DNA of 6,098 bases from JBFGFG01 sp041627475 (lineage in GTDB: Bacteria > Actinomycetota > Nitriliruptoria > Nitriliruptorales > Nitriliruptoraceae), in contig JBFKQZ010000193.1 of the NCBI GenBank assembly GCA_041627475.1, positions 1-6,098 of the forward strand. Reading direction: 5' to 3'. The notes under the pieces were generated by a model. That model was not told the DNA's origin. It saw only the letters and a program-made list of their open reading frames with translations, and searched no databases. Of the stretch, positions 5,167 to 6,098 are shown one piece after another; position 1 is the stretch's first letter; each line of letters opens with the position of its first letter. The position numbers and the translations under genes are program-made.

Positions 5167-6098
5167 TTGCCCACGAACGATCCCAAGCACCGCTCCCGCG
5201 ACGTCACCGACGGCTACGAGAAGGCGCCCGCGCGCGCCATGCTCCGCGCCGTCGGCATGACCGACGAGGACTTCGGCAAGCCGCAGGTCGGCGTCGCCTC
5301 GTCGTGGAACGAGGTCACCCCCTGCAACCTGCCGCTGGACCGGCTGGCCAAGCAGGCCAAGCACGGCGTCCACGAAGCCGGCGGGTTCCCCCTGGAGTTC
5401 ACCACGATCGCCGTCTCCGACGGCATCGCGATGGGCCACGAGGGCATGCGCGCGTCACTGGTCAGCCGTGAGGTCATCGCCGACTCGGTCGAGACCGTCA
5501 TGCACGCCGAGCGCCTCGACGGCATGGTCACCTTCGCCGGCTGCGACAAGTCGCTGCCCGGGATGGTCATGGCGGCCGTGCGCCTCGACGTCCCGACCGT
5601 GTTCCTGTACGGCGGCTCGATCCTCCCCGGCCACCACGACGGGAGGGACATCACGATCCAGTCGGTGTTCGAGGCCGTCGGCGCCCGCGGCCGTGGGCTC
5701 ATCGACGATGCCGAGCTCGACGCGATCGAGAAGGCGGCCTGCCCGACCGAGGGGTCGTGCGGCGGCATGTTCACCGCCAACACGATGTCGAGCGCCGTCG
5801 AGGCCATGGGGCTGTCGCTGCCCGGGTCGGCCTCGCCGGCCGCGGTCGACGCCCGCCGCGAGCACTTCGCCAAGGCCTCCGGCGAGGCCGTCGTGCAACT
5901 GCTCAACGACGGCATCACGGCCCGCGACATCGTCACGCGCGAGGCGCTCGAGAACGCCACCGCCGTGGTCATGGCGCTGGGTGGGTCGACCAACGCCACG
6001 CTGCACCTGCTCGCGATCGCGCGTGAGGCCGACGTCGACTTCGACATCGACGCCTTCGAGGAGGTCGCGCGCCGCACGCCGCACCTGGCCGACATGAC
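5167..6098 (+). CDS. ilvD: Dihydroxy-acid dehydratase IlvD (partial, C-terminal half off the right edge)
   Basis: IlvD dehydrates 2,3-dihydroxy-isovalerate and 2,3-dihydroxy-3-methylvalerate to the 2-keto acids in valine, isoleucine, leucine and pantothenate synthesis, using an Fe-S cluster and Mg2+. The frame is open to the window edge: 310 codons of a usual 555-620. Visible signatures are SSWNEVTPCN (46-54, Cys53), AVSDGIAMGHEGM (82-94), FAGCDKSLPG (123-132, Cys126, with Asp127 and the carbamylated-Lys position 128), and CPTEGSCGGMFTANTM (192-207, Cys198). Cys53, Cys126 and Cys198 are the three cluster-ligand positions, and the third Cys suggests the [2Fe-2S] type known from plant and mycobacterial enzymes. 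The N-terminus RSRDVTDGYEKAPARAML is typical of actinobacterial IlvD. There is no in-frame ATG before the conserved part. TTG at 5167 is chosen because GAGGA lies about 7 bases upstream; GTG at 5140 (9 extra acidic residues) or 5122 is possible, and the frame closes upstream at TAG 5101-5103. No damage is seen. Confidence 0.95.
   Translation, partial: MPTNDPKHRSRDVTDGYEKAPARAMLRAVGMTDEDFGKPQVGVASSWNEVTPCNLPLDRLAKQAKHGVHEAGGFPLEFTTIAVSDGIAMGHEGMRASLVSREVIADSVETVMHAERLDGMVTFAGCDKSLPGMVMAAVRLDVPTVFLYGGSILPGHHDGRDITIQSVFEAVGARGRGLIDDAELDAIEKAACPTEGSCGGMFTANTMSSAVEAMGLSLPGSASPAAVDARREHFAKASGEAVVQLLNDGITARDIVTREALENATAVVMALGGSTNATLHLLAIAREADVDFDIDAFEEVARRTPHLADM

Noticed and set aside
4116..5207. 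A single 363-codon minus-strand frame spanning both thioesterases, suggesting a fusion
   Set aside because: Only its last 149 residues are meaningful (thioesterase A). The first part is an off-frame reading of thioesterase B, which has its own frame, start, Shine-Dalgarno and stop.
5214..6095. A minus-strand 293-codon Ser/Ala/Met-rich frame opposite ilvD
   Set aside because: It is antisense to an unmistakable IlvD with conserved cysteine motifs, and the composition is typical of a shadow frame.
1..6098. Search for defence systems, retrons, CRISPR, toxin-antitoxin pairs, insertion sequences or prophage parts
   Set aside because: All sizeable intervals are filled by metabolic genes of uniform composition. 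I saw no array of repeats, transposase motifs, reverse transcriptase or small paired genes.

Overview
The window is very GC-rich, almost entirely coding, and uses GTG or TTG starts for most genes. IlvD has the actinobacterial-type N-terminus (RSRDVTDG...AVGM.DEDF). Together these point to a chromosomal segment of a high-GC Actinomycetota; I cannot name the genus. There are no mobile elements, tRNAs, rRNAs or CRISPR arrays, and no non-coding gap longer than about 95 bases.

Layout: six genes run leftward on the minus strand and one runs rightward at the right edge. In order of minus-strand transcription from about position 5073 they are: a hotdog-fold PaaI-type thioesterase (4597-5073), a second hotdog thioesterase that is clearly its tandem paralogue (4116-4565), a ROK-family sugar kinase (3116-4066), an APH-fold small-molecule kinase overlapping the end of the ROK gene (2203-3123), a long acyl-CoA dehydrogenase that looks like (2S)-methylsuccinyl-CoA dehydrogenase (475-2112), and a zinc-ribbon, single-TM protein cut by the left edge (1-413). 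Facing away from them, dihydroxy-acid dehydratase ilvD starts near 5167 and is cut by the right edge. The gaps between the leftward genes are 31, 49, -8, 90 and 61 bases, so they could form one operon. The 90-base gap before the dehydrogenase is large enough for its own promoter.

How the genes may work together: two acyl-CoA hydrolase-type proteins and an acyl-CoA dehydrogenase suggest CoA-thioester metabolism, possibly the ethylmalonyl-CoA route of acetyl-CoA assimilation if the dehydrogenase call holds. The sugar kinase would feed glycolysis, and IlvD belongs to branched-chain amino acid and pantothenate/CoA precursor synthesis. The link is loose. This mostly looks like ordinary actinobacterial core metabolism, and I found no convincing new system. 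The most useful leads are the probable Mcd, the tandem thioesterase duplication, and a near-identical 14-base motif in two promoter-sized gaps, upstream of ilvD and upstream of the dehydrogenase gene.
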